From Agromyces sp. Leaf222 (GTDB lineage: Bacteria; Actinomycetota; Actinomycetes; Actinomycetales; Microbacteriaceae): a stretch of 64,000 nucleotides of DNA. The notes beneath the pieces were generated by a model that worked only from the letters and a program-made list of their open reading frames with translations, made no database searches and was not told the DNA's origin. Location of the stretch: the NCBI RefSeq assembly GCF_001421565.1, contig NZ_LMKQ01000004.1:182821-246820 (forward strand), read 5' to 3'. Position numbers and translations under genes: made by a program. Each line of letters opens with the position of its first letter. The first letter of the stretch is position 1. Shown here piece after piece: positions 26,963 to 35,422 of this stretch.

Positions 26963-29296
26963 ATGCACACCACGAAACCCGACACGACGAGGCGCAGGCG
27001 GCGCGGCGCCGCCACGGCGCTCGTCGTCGTCCCGATCATCGCCTGCGGGCTGCTCGCGTCCGCGGCACCCGCGGTCGCGGCCCCGTCGCCGGCCGAACCC
27101 ACCTTCCAGGACGGCCTCTCGCAGGCGGTCTTCACGACCGATCGCAACGCCTGGATCCGCCAGGAGGCCTGGGTCGAGAGCGAGGTCGACTCCGACCGCG
27201 ACGGCAAGCCCGACCTCGTGCACATCGACGTGACCCGCACGCCGGAGACCAACGCCGGCCTCGACGTGCCGGTCATCATGGAGATGAGCCCGTACTACGC
27301 CGGCGGCAGCAGCGTCGGCAACTGGAACGTCGACCACGAGATCGGCGAGCCCCCGACGTCGAAGCCGGGCTTCCCGGCTCCGGCGGCCCCGCGCACGAGC
27401 CCGAAGATCTCGAGCTCGTTCGAGTCGACCTGGGTGCCGCGCGGCTTCGCGGTCGTGCACGCCGAGTCCCTCGGCTCGGGCTTCTCGGAGGGCTGCCCGA
27501 CCTCGGGCGGCACGAACGAGTCGCTCGGCGGCAAGGCGGTCGTCGACTGGCTGAACGGCCGCGCGAAGGCGTACACGAGCACCGCGCGCTCGCAGGAGGT
27601 CTCGGCCGACTGGACGACGGGAAGCGTCGGCATGATCGGCACCTCGTACAACGGCACGCTGCCGATCGGCGTGGCGAGCACGGGCGTCGAGGGCCTCGAC
27701 GCGATCGTCCCGGTGTCGGCGATCTCCGACTGGTACAACTACTACCGCGCCAACGGTGCGGTGCGTGCGCCGGGCGGGTACCAGGGCGAGGACCTCGACG
27801 TCCTGGCCGACTACGTGTACACGCGGGCCGACCAAGCGATCTGCCAGCCGGTGATCGACGAACTTCGTGCGGAGCAGGACCGGGCGACCGGTGACCGCAC
27901 CGAGTTCTGGGAGGAGCGCGACTACCTCGCGAACGCCGACGACATCCACGCGGCGACGCTCGTGGCGCACGGTCTCAATGACTGGAACGTCATGACCAAG
28001 AACGCCTCCGACCTCTACGAGGCGCTCAAGGAGCGCGGCGTGCCGCACCAGATCTACCTGCACCAGGGCGGTCACGGCGGCAACCCGACCGACACGCTGC
28101 TGAACCGCTGGTTCACCCGGTACCTCTACAAGGTGGCCAACGGCGTCGAGGACCTGCCGAAGGCCTACGTGGTCCGCGAGAACAAGGTGCTCACCGAGTA
28201 CCCCGAGTGGCCGGACCCCGCTGCGGCGGATGTCTCGCTCGACCTCGGCTCGGCGACGACGGCCAACACCGTCGGCGCGCTCGACTTCGGCGCGGACCGT
28301 TCCGGCCGCACCGAGTTCCTGATCGACGACGCCTCGAAGAAGGCCGCCGCGCTCGCCACGGCGGCGCAGTCCGAGAACCGCCTCGCCTACCAGACGCGTG
28401 CCGTCTCGGAGGCCGTGCGCCTGTCCGGCACGCCGAGCGTCTCGCTCGAGCTGGCGGTCGACCGCGAGAAGGCGAACCTCACGGCGCTGCTCGTCGACTA
28501 CAAGTCGAACGGCACGGCGACGATCGTCTCGCGCGGCTGGATGGATGTCGAGAACCGCGTCTCCGACGCGGTGACCGACCCGATCGAGCCCGGCGCCTTC
28601 GCGACGTTCGACTTCGAGTTCGAGCCGAAGGACTACGTCTTCGCGGCCGGGTCGAAGCTCGGCATCGTGGTCATGTCCTCCGACAACGAGTACACGGTGC
28701 GCCCCGCTGCGGGAACGCGCCTCACGGTGAACCCGGCGAAGTCGTCGGTCTCGCTGCCGATCGTGGGCGGCGCGGCGACGCTCGTCTCGGTGCTCGGTGC
28801 GAGCGGTCCCGGAACCGACCACCAGGTGATCACGACGCAGATCTCGGGCGGCGCGCTGTCGCTCTCGATCTCGAGCGATGAGCCGGTCGCGCTCGAGCCG
28901 GTCGCCCTCACGGGCGTCGACCAGCGCACGACCGGAGCCCTGCACGACGTCGAGGTCCTCGATTCCCGAGGCACGGCGGCGGGCTGGGACCTCACCGCCC
29001 AGGTCTCGGACTTCACGAGCGGCACGGGCACGATCATCGCCGACAACCTGGGCTGGTCGCCGAAGGCGGCCGCCGCGACGGGCGGACTGCCGACGCCCGA
29101 CGGACAGGCGGGCGTGGTCACGCCGGGAGCCTCGGCCGAGCCCGGAGCGGGCATCGGCGAGTCCGCGGCGCTCTGCACGGCCGCGCGCGGTCACAGCGCC
29201 GGCGCGTTCAGCTGCGGCGCCGACCTCGTGCTCGGCATCCCGGGTTCGACCCGGCTGGGCACCTACGCGGGAGTGCTGACGCTCACGCTCATGTGA
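26963..29296 (+). CDS. Secreted S15 (Xaa-Pro dipeptidyl-peptidase-type) peptidase with WxL-like C-terminal domain
   Basis: The 777-residue exported protein has an R-rich start, a hydrophobic core and cleavage near AVA-AP (about residue 37). The S15/CocE-type alpha/beta hydrolase domain has the nucleophile S228 in GTSYNG, D340 in HGLNDWNV and H371 in HQGGHGG, and is followed by the jelly-roll domain (about 430-610) usual for X-Pro dipeptidyl-peptidases. Residues 619-777 repeat the C-terminal domain of the M64 protein, including GTAAGWDLTAQVSDFTSG, ADNLGWSP, two cysteines and TYAGVLTLTL. AGGAGG lies 11 nt before the ATG. It probably works with the M64 enzyme in outside peptide degradation; this is an inference from context. 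Confidence 0.85.
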   Translation: MHTTKPDTTRRRRRGAATALVVVPIIACGLLASAAPAVAAPSPAEPTFQDGLSQAVFTTDRNAWIRQEAWVESEVDSDRDGKPDLVHIDVTRTPETNAGLDVPVIMEMSPYYAGGSSVGNWNVDHEIGEPPTSKPGFPAPAAPRTSPKISSSFESTWVPRGFAVVHAESLGSGFSEGCPTSGGTNESLGGKAVVDWLNGRAKAYTSTARSQEVSADWTTGSVGMIGTSYNGTLPIGVASTGVEGLDAIVPVSAISDWYNYYRANGAVRAPGGYQGEDLDVLADYVYTRADQAICQPVIDELRAEQDRATGDRTEFWEERDYLANADDIHAATLVAHGLNDWNVMTKNASDLYEALKERGVPHQIYLHQGGHGGNPTDTLLNRWFTRYLYKVANGVEDLPKAYVVRENKVLTEYPEWPDPAAADVSLDLGSATTANTVGALDFGADRSGRTEFLIDDASKKAAALATAAQSENRLAYQTRAVSEAVRLSGTPSVSLELAVDREKANLTALLVDYKSNGTATIVSRGWMDVENRVSDAVTDPIEPGAFATFDFEFEPKDYVFAAGSKLGIVVMSSDNEYTVRPAAGTRLTVNPAKSSVSLPIVGGAATLVSVLGASGPGTDHQVITTQISGGALSLSISSDEPVALEPVALTGVDQRTTGALHDVEVLDSRGTAAGWDLTAQVSDFTSGTGTIIADNLGWSPKAAAATGGLPTPDGQAGVVTPGASAEPGAGIGESAALCTAARGHSAGAFSCGADLVLGIPGSTRLGTYAGVLTLTLM

Positions 29297-29313
29297 TCGT
29301 CGCCGCATGGCGG

Positions 29314-29347
29314 CCGTCGCGGGTCGGGGACTCCCCGCCCGCGACGG
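29314..29347 (+). terminator. First hairpin after the S15 gene
   Basis: CCGTCGCGGG (29314-29323) pairs with CCCGCGACGG (29338-29347); inside it GGGG and CCCC extend the stem. It begins 17 nt after the stop codon. Confidence 0.6.
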
Positions 29348-29364
29348 CGGCATCGCGTGACATG

Positions 29365-29402
29365 CAGAAGGCCCGCCCTCCGATCGGAGGGCGGGCCTTC
29401 TG
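29365..29402. terminator. Perfect 38-bp bidirectional terminator palindrome
   Basis: The two 19-bp arms are exact complements: CAGAAGGCCCGCCCTCCGA and its reverse complement. The AGAAGG/CCTTCT ends give a short A/U-containing tail on both strands. It lies between the S15 gene and the convergent marR gene (stop at 29422), so it probably terminates both. Confidence 0.85.
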
Positions 29403-29421
29403 ACGTTCGCCGTGACCGGGG

Positions 29422-29934
29422 TCAGGCGTTGCCGATGCTCCGCAACAGGTCGGCGAAGCGGCGGAGCTCCGCCTCGGGCCGGCCCGCGAGCACATCGCGC
29501 AGGCGCTGCTGGTTGGCATCGCGCACGTGCTGCACCCGCTCGATCGCCACGGGCGTCGCGACCAGCACGCGCACGCGCCCGTCGCGCTCGTCGGCGCGGG
29601 TCTCGACGAGACCCAGCTCCTCGAGCATGCGGATCTGCCGGCTCACGACCGACTTGTCCATCTCGAACATCTCGGCGAGCACATGCGCGTTCGTGGTGCC
29701 GAGCCGCGTGATCGCCGAGAGCAGCTTGTAGCCGGCGGGCTGCAGATCGGGGTGGACCTGCAGCGCCGCCTCCTTCCAGACCGTTCGGATGCGGCTGAAC
29801 AGCATGCTCAACTGGTCTTCCACCTCGGCGACGGCGCCGGCCATGGCCTCGTCGACCTCCGTGTCGATCGTGTCGATCAGCTCGATCGACTCGATCTTCG
29901 CGGTGTGGTCGGATGCCTCGGTCACGAGCGTCAT
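29422..29934 (-). CDS. MarR-family transcriptional regulator
   Basis: The 170-residue regulator has the MarR winged helix: YKLLSAITRLGTTNAHVLAEMFEMDKSVVSRQIRMLEELGLVETRADERDGRVRVL. The ATG at 29934 is used because the frame upstream is an Arg/Pro-rich overlap with the transporter gene. It lies 1 bp after the DHA2 efflux gene and is surely its cotranscribed regulator. It probably binds the GTTG-N8-CAAC dyads upstream of the pump and is released by a pump substrate. Confidence 0.9.
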   Translation of the reverse strand: MTLVTEASDHTAKIESIELIDTIDTEVDEAMAGAVAEVEDQLSMLFSRIRTVWKEAALQVHPDLQPAGYKLLSAITRLGTTNAHVLAEMFEMDKSVVSRQIRMLEELGLVETRADERDGRVRVLVATPVAIERVQHVRDANQQRLRDVLAGRPEAELRRFADLLRSIGNA

Positions 29935-29935
29935 G

Positions 29936-31705
29936 CTATCGGGCGGTCGTGGTGTCGGCCGTGTCGGAGCCGGGCGTCGTCGGGCGGTTGCCCGCGCCGG
30001 CGGTCGCCTTCGTCGGGGCGTCTGCCGCGGCATCCGTCTCGACGAGCTGGATCGACGAGGTCACCGGCGAGCCGATCTCGGCTTCGGCCAGGTCGATCGC
30101 GACCTGCTCGAACTCCTCCTTCAGCTGCTCGGCCGAGGTCTTGGTCGAGAGCGCCTTGTTCGGCAGGAAGGCGATGGCGATCACGCTGAGCACCGCGAGC
30201 GGCACGGCCACCCAGAACACGTCGGCGATGCCGTTGCCGTAGGCGTTCTCGATGATGACGCGGATGCCGTCGGGCAGCTCGGAGACGTGGGGGATGCCGC
30301 CGCCGGCGAGGCCCTTCAGGGCGTCGACGTCTTCAGGAGAGGTGGGCGTGTAGCTCTTCAGGCCGGACGTGATGTGCGTCGTGACCTGCGTGGCCAGCAG
30401 CGAGCCCATGATCGTGACGCCGATGGTGCCGGCGATCGTACGGAAGAAGTTCACGTTCGAGCTCGCGGCACCCAGCTGCGAGGCGGGGGTGTCGTTCTGC
30501 ACGACGAGCGTGAGGTTCTGCATGACCATGCCGAGGCCGGCGCCGAGCACGACCATGTAGACGCTGACCCAGAGGTAGTCGGTGTCGTAGCTGAGCGTCG
30601 TCATGAGGTAGGAGCCGGCGACGACCAGCACCGAACCGAGGAGCATGAAGCGCTTCCACTTGCCGAACTTGCTGATGAGTGCGCCGATGACGATCGAGGC
30701 GCCCATCTGGCCGACGATCATCGGGATCGTCATGAGCCCCGACTCGGTGGGGGTCGCGCCGCGCGCCAGCTGGAAGTACTGGGCGAGGAACACGCTCGTG
30801 GCGAACATCGAGACGCCGATCGCGACCGAGGCGATCACGGCGAGCGTGAAGGTGCGGTTCTTGAAGAGCGTCATCGGCACGATGGGCTCGGGAACGAAGA
30901 ACTCGGTGATGATGAAGCCGATGATCGCGAGCGCCGAGACGCCGATCATCACGTAGCTCGTCATCGAGTCCCACTCGAACTCGCTGCCGCCGAGCGACAC
31001 CCAGACGAGCAGCAGCGAGACGCCGACGGCGAGCAGCACGATGCCGAGGTAGTCGATCTTCACGGCGCGCTTCGGCATGGGCGGCAGGTGCAGGGTGCGC
31101 GAGATGACGATGAGCGCGATGATCGCGAGCGGCACGGGCAGGAAGAAGTTGGCGCGCCAGCCCCAGGCGTCGGTGATGACGCCGCCGAGCAGCGGGCCGC
31201 CGATGGTCGCGACGGCCATGATGCCGCCGACGAAGCCCATGTACTTGCCGCGCTCGCGCGGCGAGATGATGACGGCGATGAGGATCATGACGAGCGACAT
31301 GAGGCCGCCCGCGCCGAGGCCCTGGATCACGCGCACGGCGATGAGGGTCGAGGTGTCCTGGGCGAAGCCCGCGATCGCGGTGCCGACGACGAACAGGCCG
31401 ATCGCCGCCATGAGCAGCGCCTTGCGGTTCACCAGGTCGGCGAGCTTGCCCCAGATCGGGGTGGAGACGGCCATGGCGAGCAGGCTCGCGGTGATGACCC
31501 AGGTGTAGGCGGTCTGGTCGCCGCCGAGGTCGGCGATGATGAGCGGCATCGAGGTCGAGACGACCGTGCCGGAGATGACCGCGACGAACATCGCCACGAC
31601 CAGGCCGGAGATGGCGATGATCACCTCGCGGGGGGTGCGTTGCGCCGGCGCGTCCGGCACGACCGGCGTGGTGCCGGTCGTGGGCTGTTCTGCCACTGAA
31701 GTCAC
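29936..31705 (-). CDS. DHA2-family (EmrB/QacA, 14-TM) drug efflux MFS transporter
   Basis: The 589-residue transporter has about 14 hydrophobic helices and typical DHA2 segments: VVSTSMPLIIADLGGDQTAYTWVITASLL in helix 1-2, GKLADLVNRKALL (motif A), RVIQGLGAGGLMSL and GPLLGGVITDAWGWRANFF (motif C). The C-terminal 70 residues are hydrophilic. Translation starts at GTG 31705, with TAAGGAA upstream; the frame continues into the operator region without a better start. It likely exports hydrophobic or cationic drugs. First gene of a two-gene operon with marR. Confidence 0.93.
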   Translation of the reverse strand: MTSVAEQPTTGTTPVVPDAPAQRTPREVIIAISGLVVAMFVAVISGTVVSTSMPLIIADLGGDQTAYTWVITASLLAMAVSTPIWGKLADLVNRKALLMAAIGLFVVGTAIAGFAQDTSTLIAVRVIQGLGAGGLMSLVMILIAVIISPRERGKYMGFVGGIMAVATIGGPLLGGVITDAWGWRANFFLPVPLAIIALIVISRTLHLPPMPKRAVKIDYLGIVLLAVGVSLLLVWVSLGGSEFEWDSMTSYVMIGVSALAIIGFIITEFFVPEPIVPMTLFKNRTFTLAVIASVAIGVSMFATSVFLAQYFQLARGATPTESGLMTIPMIVGQMGASIVIGALISKFGKWKRFMLLGSVLVVAGSYLMTTLSYDTDYLWVSVYMVVLGAGLGMVMQNLTLVVQNDTPASQLGAASSNVNFFRTIAGTIGVTIMGSLLATQVTTHITSGLKSYTPTSPEDVDALKGLAGGGIPHVSELPDGIRVIIENAYGNGIADVFWVAVPLAVLSVIAIAFLPNKALSTKTSAEQLKEEFEQVAIDLAEAEIGSPVTSSIQLVETDAAADAPTKATAGAGNRPTTPGSDTADTTTAR

Positions 31706-31736
31706 GTGCGATTCCTTACGTCTTGCGTGTTCCACA

Positions 31737-31782
31737 TAGTTGATATTCAACAACTATATATAAATGGTTGCATTGAGTCAAC
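31737..31782. promoter_or_regulatory. Two dyads upstream of the DHA2-marR operon
   Basis: TAGTTG-N8-CAACTA (31737-31756) and GTTG-N8-CAAC (31767-31782) share the same 8-bp spacing, with centres 28 bp apart. The first also contains GTTGA-TAT-TCAAC. This is an AT-rich island in GC-rich DNA. Size and symmetry fit a MarR operator; the bound protein is presumably the product of the downstream marR. Confidence 0.6.
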
Positions 31783-31941
31783 TTTGGACCTCGGTCAACT
31801 ATTCCCTCCGGCACCGGTCGAATGCACGGATGCCGCGGGTCGCTGCCCGCTCGGCCGCCACCGAAGGCTGCCGACCGGTCTGGTGCGCACGTCGCACCCG
31901 GCGTTAGGCTCGTCGCAGAACGCCTGGGGGGGTGGGTCGGC

Positions 31942-32595
31942 ATGTCGGGACATGAGTCGGTGCGGCACCGCAGCAGTCCGGTCGTCGGTCGGCGCCTGCG
32001 GCTCATCCGACTCGCGCTCGCCGCCCTCGTCGTCACCGGCGCCGGCGCCGCGGCCACCATGGCGGCCTGGACCGACAGCACGTTCTTCACCACCACCGTC
32101 TCCTCCGGCACGATCGACCTTCAGGGGGCGGTCGACTACCTCGATCCCGCGAACCCGGGACCGGTGCCCGACGGTCTCGACTGGCAGCAGTTCCCCGGGC
32201 CCGACCCCGCGAACAGCGGCGAGATCGAGCGCTTCGTGCCGCCCGCCATCGACTTCCAGAACCTCGGCCCCGGGCAATCGAGGAGCGCGACGATCTGGGT
32301 CCGCAACGCGGGTTCGCTGCCGCTCGGCATGCTCTTCGACGCGGCCGACGCGGCCGACGTGTCCTGGACGGGGGCGAACCTGTTCCCCGATCCGCCGACC
32401 GTCGCGGTCTCGGCGATCGACCGGAACGGCACGGTCGTCCCGTCGATCGACGGGTGGGTGCTCCGCGGCGGCGACTGGCTGACGATCACGGTCACCGTGA
32501 CGACGCCGGAGGACTGGGCTCAGGAGAACGCCGGCAGGGCCGGGCAGCTCGCCCTCGTCCTCGAGGCGACCACCGAAGGCGTGACGACCGACTGA
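31942..32595 (+). CDS. SipW-type (TasA/camelysin-like) exported protein 1
   Basis: The 217-residue product has a basic start, a hydrophobic segment (about 22-42) and the SipW-dependent signal-peptide signature TMAAWTDSTFF (cleavage near residues 38-41), followed by a beta-rich domain (SSGTIDLQGAVDYLDP ... IWVRNAGSLPLGMLFD ... LTITVTVTTPEDW). Camelysin/TasA-type proteins form surface fibres in Bacillus; no such role is proven here. GGGGGGG lies before the ATG at 31942. First of three such proteins in this cluster, which also encodes a matching signal peptidase. Confidence 0.75.
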   Translation: MSGHESVRHRSSPVVGRRLRLIRLALAALVVTGAGAAATMAAWTDSTFFTTTVSSGTIDLQGAVDYLDPANPGPVPDGLDWQQFPGPDPANSGEIERFVPPAIDFQNLGPGQSRSATIWVRNAGSLPLGMLFDAADAADVSWTGANLFPDPPTVAVSAIDRNGTVVPSIDGWVLRGGDWLTITVTVTTPEDWAQENAGRAGQLALVLEATTEGVTTD

Positions 32596-32693
32596 CCGAC
32601 CTCGAAACCTCCACAACTCGACAACCACAGGCGGCCACCCGGGGGAGGCGGCCGCGAACCTCGGCCTGGCGGTCGCAGACGAAGGGAAATGAC

Positions 32694-33296
32694 ATGTCAA
32701 CTCGTACTCCCGAGCAGGCGCGCAAGCGTCGGCTCATCACCGGAATCTCGCTCGCGGCCGTCGCCGTGCTCGGCGTCGGGGCCGCGATCACCACCGCGGC
32801 CTGGACCGACAACGTCTGGTTCAGCGCGACCGCGAACACGTCGTCCATCGAGTTGCTCGGCGCCGTCGGCGAGACCGAACCCGCTCCCGGCGACGCGGCA
32901 TGGGAAGAGGCCGACGAGGAGAGCACGGCCGTCGTGATCCCTGCAGCGTCGTTCGCCGATCTCGTGCCGGAGGAGACCCGTGCGGTGCAGATCTGGCTCT
33001 GGAACGACTCGACCGTCGACCTGAGCGTGGAGCTGGCCACCCTCGACCTGACCGGCAACCCGCTCTTCGACCCGTCGCTGACCACTCCGTCGTCGCCCGC
33101 GGCGATCGGCGTGTTCACGGACGAGGCCGGGACGACCGCCTATACGACGACGGTCATCCCGGCGGGTGACACGCTCGGCCTGTGGGTCGTGGTGCAGACG
33201 CCCGACTGGGTCTCGCCCGCCGACGATGCCATGCAGGACGTCACGTCACCCGCTGTGCCGCTGCAGTTCATCGGTTCGACGGTTCCCACCCCGTAG
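32694..33296 (+). CDS. SipW-type (TasA/camelysin-like) exported protein 2
   Basis: The 200-residue protein shares with its upstream neighbour the signal region ITGISLAAVAVLGVGAAITT followed by AAWTDNVWFSA (36 onward), then beta-strand segments SSIELLGAVGETEP, RAVQIWLWNDSTVDLSVELATL and LGLWVVVQTPDWV. The two proteins align over their whole length, so this is a tandem duplication. AAGGGA is 7 nt before the ATG. No catalytic residues are visible; a structural surface protein is the natural reading. Confidence 0.75.
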   Translation: MSTRTPEQARKRRLITGISLAAVAVLGVGAAITTAAWTDNVWFSATANTSSIELLGAVGETEPAPGDAAWEEADEESTAVVIPAASFADLVPEETRAVQIWLWNDSTVDLSVELATLDLTGNPLFDPSLTTPSSPAAIGVFTDEAGTTAYTTTVIPAGDTLGLWVVVQTPDWVSPADDAMQDVTSPAVPLQFIGSTVPTP

Positions 33297-33358
33297 CAGG
33301 GCGGAATCCTTCCCGCGCATCCGGTGACGGATGCCGCGGCAGGCTGAGACGAGTTCGC

Positions 33359-33925
33359 ATGTCGAGCACGAGCACGCACGTGCGTCGCGGGGCCCTCACG
33401 TGGGCCGCCGCGATGCTCGCCGTGCTCGCCGGTGCCCTCCTGCTCGCCGTCGGAGCCGCAACCACCTCTCGCGCCGTCGAGCCGGTGGAGTTCACCCTCG
33501 TGTTCGACGACCTCTCGCCGGGCGAGACCCGCACCGAGTCCGCCGTCGCCACCCTCGAGCGCGACGCGACCCTCACCTCGATCGCATGGGTGGAGCGCAC
33601 GGGCCTGCTGGCCGACGGCTCGCTCGACGTCACGGTCTGCCGCGACGACGTGTGCACCGCGCTCGCCGGCTTCGTCGAGACGCCCATGTCGGCAGGTGCG
33701 CTCGACGTGTCGGTGACGGTCGTCGCCGCTGCGGACGTATCGCCCGACGACGACGGCACGGCGCTCGGACGGCTCACGTTCGTCGCCGACGACGACGGGC
33801 TCGCCCCGACCGGTGCCTCGCTCGCCGCGTTCGTCTGGGGGGTCGCGCTGCTCGCGACCGGCGCGCTGCTGGCCGGTGTCGCAGCCGCCAGAGGTCGCGC
33901 GCGCGCCTCGGAGGGGACGCCATGA
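33359..33925 (+). CDS. Exported protein with LAPTG sortase signal
   Basis: The 188-residue protein has an N-terminal signal peptide (about 10-38), a beta-rich domain with two nearby cysteines (C94, C99) and a C-terminal cell-wall sorting signal: LAPTG at 148-152, a hydrophobic stretch (about 154-175) and a positive tail (ARGRARAS). LAXTG is the recognition pattern of class E sortases of actinobacteria. No sortase is in this window. Its TGA overlaps the ATG of the signal peptidase gene (33922-33925). Confidence 0.75.
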   Translation: MSSTSTHVRRGALTWAAAMLAVLAGALLLAVGAATTSRAVEPVEFTLVFDDLSPGETRTESAVATLERDATLTSIAWVERTGLLADGSLDVTVCRDDVCTALAGFVETPMSAGALDVSVTVVAAADVSPDDDGTALGRLTFVADDDGLAPTGASLAAFVWGVALLATGALLAGVAAARGRARASEGTP

Positions 33926-34506
33926 GGGTGCTGCGCGCGATCGGGAGCACCATGCTCTGGGTGCTCGCGGGACTCGGCGTGCTGTCGGGGCTGATGTGGG
34001 GCGCGAGTGCGCTCGGCCTCCTGCACCCGCTCATCGTCGTCTCGGGCTCGATGCAGCCCGGCATCCGAACGGGCGACCTCGTCGTCGGCGTGCCTCGAGC
34101 GATCGAGGAGGTGACGCCCGGCGACGTGATCACCCTGACGAGCACGCAGACGCGGAAGCTCGTGACGCACCGGGTGGTCGCGATCGAGCCGAGCGCCGGC
34201 GGGTTCGCGGTCACGATGAAGGGCGACGCGAACGACGCAGCGGATGCCGAGGCATACGCGGTCCCGGCGGGTTCCCGAGTGCCGACACCCCTGTTCGTCG
34301 TCCCGGGCGGCGGCTTCGTCGTGGAGACCATCAGCCGACCGCCCGTGGCGATCCCGCTGCTGATCGCCCTCGCCGCGCTCGTGGGGCTCGCGATGCTGCC
34401 GTCTGGGCGGCCGCGCGACGACGAGGCGGATGACGGTGCGGACTCCCCGACGGATGCCGCGGCATCCGTCGAGCATGCGCCATCGGTGAGCGGGGGCGGC
34501 GCATGA
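33922..34506 (+). CDS. sipW: SipW-type signal peptidase I (S26B family)
   Basis: The 194-residue peptidase begins with a membrane helix (about 8-32), then SGSMQPGIRTGDLVV with the catalytic Ser43, and LVTHRVVAIE, where His83 takes the place of the lysine general base, as in SipW and eukaryotic signal peptidases. MKGDANDAAD is box D/E. A second hydrophobic helix (about 145-163) precedes a charged tail. It should cleave the SipW-type preproteins encoded around it. Overlaps both neighbours by 4 nt (ATGA), so three genes are translationally coupled. The tail is encoded partly by a CGGATGCCGCGGCATCCG palindrome (34451-34468). Confidence 0.9.
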   Translation: MRVLRAIGSTMLWVLAGLGVLSGLMWGASALGLLHPLIVVSGSMQPGIRTGDLVVGVPRAIEEVTPGDVITLTSTQTRKLVTHRVVAIEPSAGGFAVTMKGDANDAADAEAYAVPAGSRVPTPLFVVPGGGFVVETISRPPVAIPLLIALAALVGLAMLPSGRPRDDEADDGADSPTDAAASVEHAPSVSGGGA

Positions 34507-35348
34507 GCGCCCGGGTACGTCGGTGGCGGGCGCTCGCCGCGTTCGCGGCGATGGCGGCGATGGTCGGCGGCGCCGCGTCGATCTCGACGACGACGGCGGC
34601 GTGGGTCGACCGCACGACGTTCCACGCCGAGGCGAGTTCGCTCGAGACGTTCACGCCCGCGGCCGAGACCTCGCACGACCCGATCGCGATGTCGCCTGGC
34701 CTCGAGTTCTCGGTGCTGCAGCAGCCGACGCAGGCGCCGAACGACGCGGACGTCTGCGTGCAGCGGATGTCCGTGACGAACACCACCGCGGAGCCGCTCG
34801 AGTGGTGGGTGGAGTTCGACGTCGACCTCCCGCCGCTGTGGGGACTCGACCCGACGGTGCCGGGTGCGTTCTCGTTCGACCGTATCCGCACGATCTCGTT
34901 CGATGCGGGAACAGGCGTCTGGCGGATCGGCGGAATCGAGGCGGACACGCAGATCGTGCAGCCGGGGGCCAGTATCGGAGGCATCGGGTACTGCACGACG
35001 ACCAGTGGGCCGCAACTGCCAGACGATCCAGCCCTCTACGAGGTCGAGGTCTCGAGGGCGCCACTCGGCGTCCAGTCCTGCGTGTCGATCCACGTGGCGA
35101 CGACCTTCCCGTGGGCGATCGTCTGGAGCACGCGGGTCGACATGCTCGACTATTACACCGATGCCGAACTCGCCGGCCGGACGGAGCTCACCGCGTCTCA
35201 GGCCGTGGCGACGCCAGTCGCCGGCGATCCGTACGTCTTCGACGTCGTCGGCGACGACTCTTCGCGCATGATCGCCGCGCCATGGGGCGATCGCGACCTC
35301 GTTCGTGCGGTGTGCCTGCAACCGCCGACGGCGCCGGACGCCCCATAG
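34503..35348 (+). CDS. SipW-type exported protein 3
   Basis: The 281-residue product has a signal region MAAMVGGAASISTTTAAWVDRTTF at about 17-40, with the AAWxD signature shared with the other two exported proteins of the cluster, but a longer, different ectodomain: LEFSVLQQPTQAPN, CVQRMSVTNTTAEPLEWWVEFDVDLPP, CTTTSGPQLPDDP, SCVSIHVATTFPWAIVWSTRV. Four ectodomain cysteines (88, 163, 199 and 273 approximately) could form two disulfides. Starts in the stop codon of sipW. Probably a larger subunit or cap of the same surface structure; this is inference. Confidence 0.75.
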   Translation: MSARVRRWRALAAFAAMAAMVGGAASISTTTAAWVDRTTFHAEASSLETFTPAAETSHDPIAMSPGLEFSVLQQPTQAPNDADVCVQRMSVTNTTAEPLEWWVEFDVDLPPLWGLDPTVPGAFSFDRIRTISFDAGTGVWRIGGIEADTQIVQPGASIGGIGYCTTTSGPQLPDDPALYEVEVSRAPLGVQSCVSIHVATTFPWAIVWSTRVDMLDYYTDAELAGRTELTASQAVATPVAGDPYVFDVVGDDSSRMIAAPWGDRDLVRAVCLQPPTAPDAP

Positions 35349-35387
35349 GGCGCCGGGCTCCCCGGAGACGACCCGACCGGCGTCGAT

Positions 35388-35416
35388 TTGGCCGAGCACG
35401 CGACATCCGGTAATGT
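35388..35416 (+). promoter_or_regulatory. Candidate promoter of the rplJ-rplL operon
   Basis: TTGGCC (35388-35393), 17 bp, then TAATGT (35411-35416), matching TANNNT. Transcription would begin near 35423, giving a leader of about 235 nt before rplJ. Confidence 0.5.
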
Positions 35417-35422
35417 TGTCCG

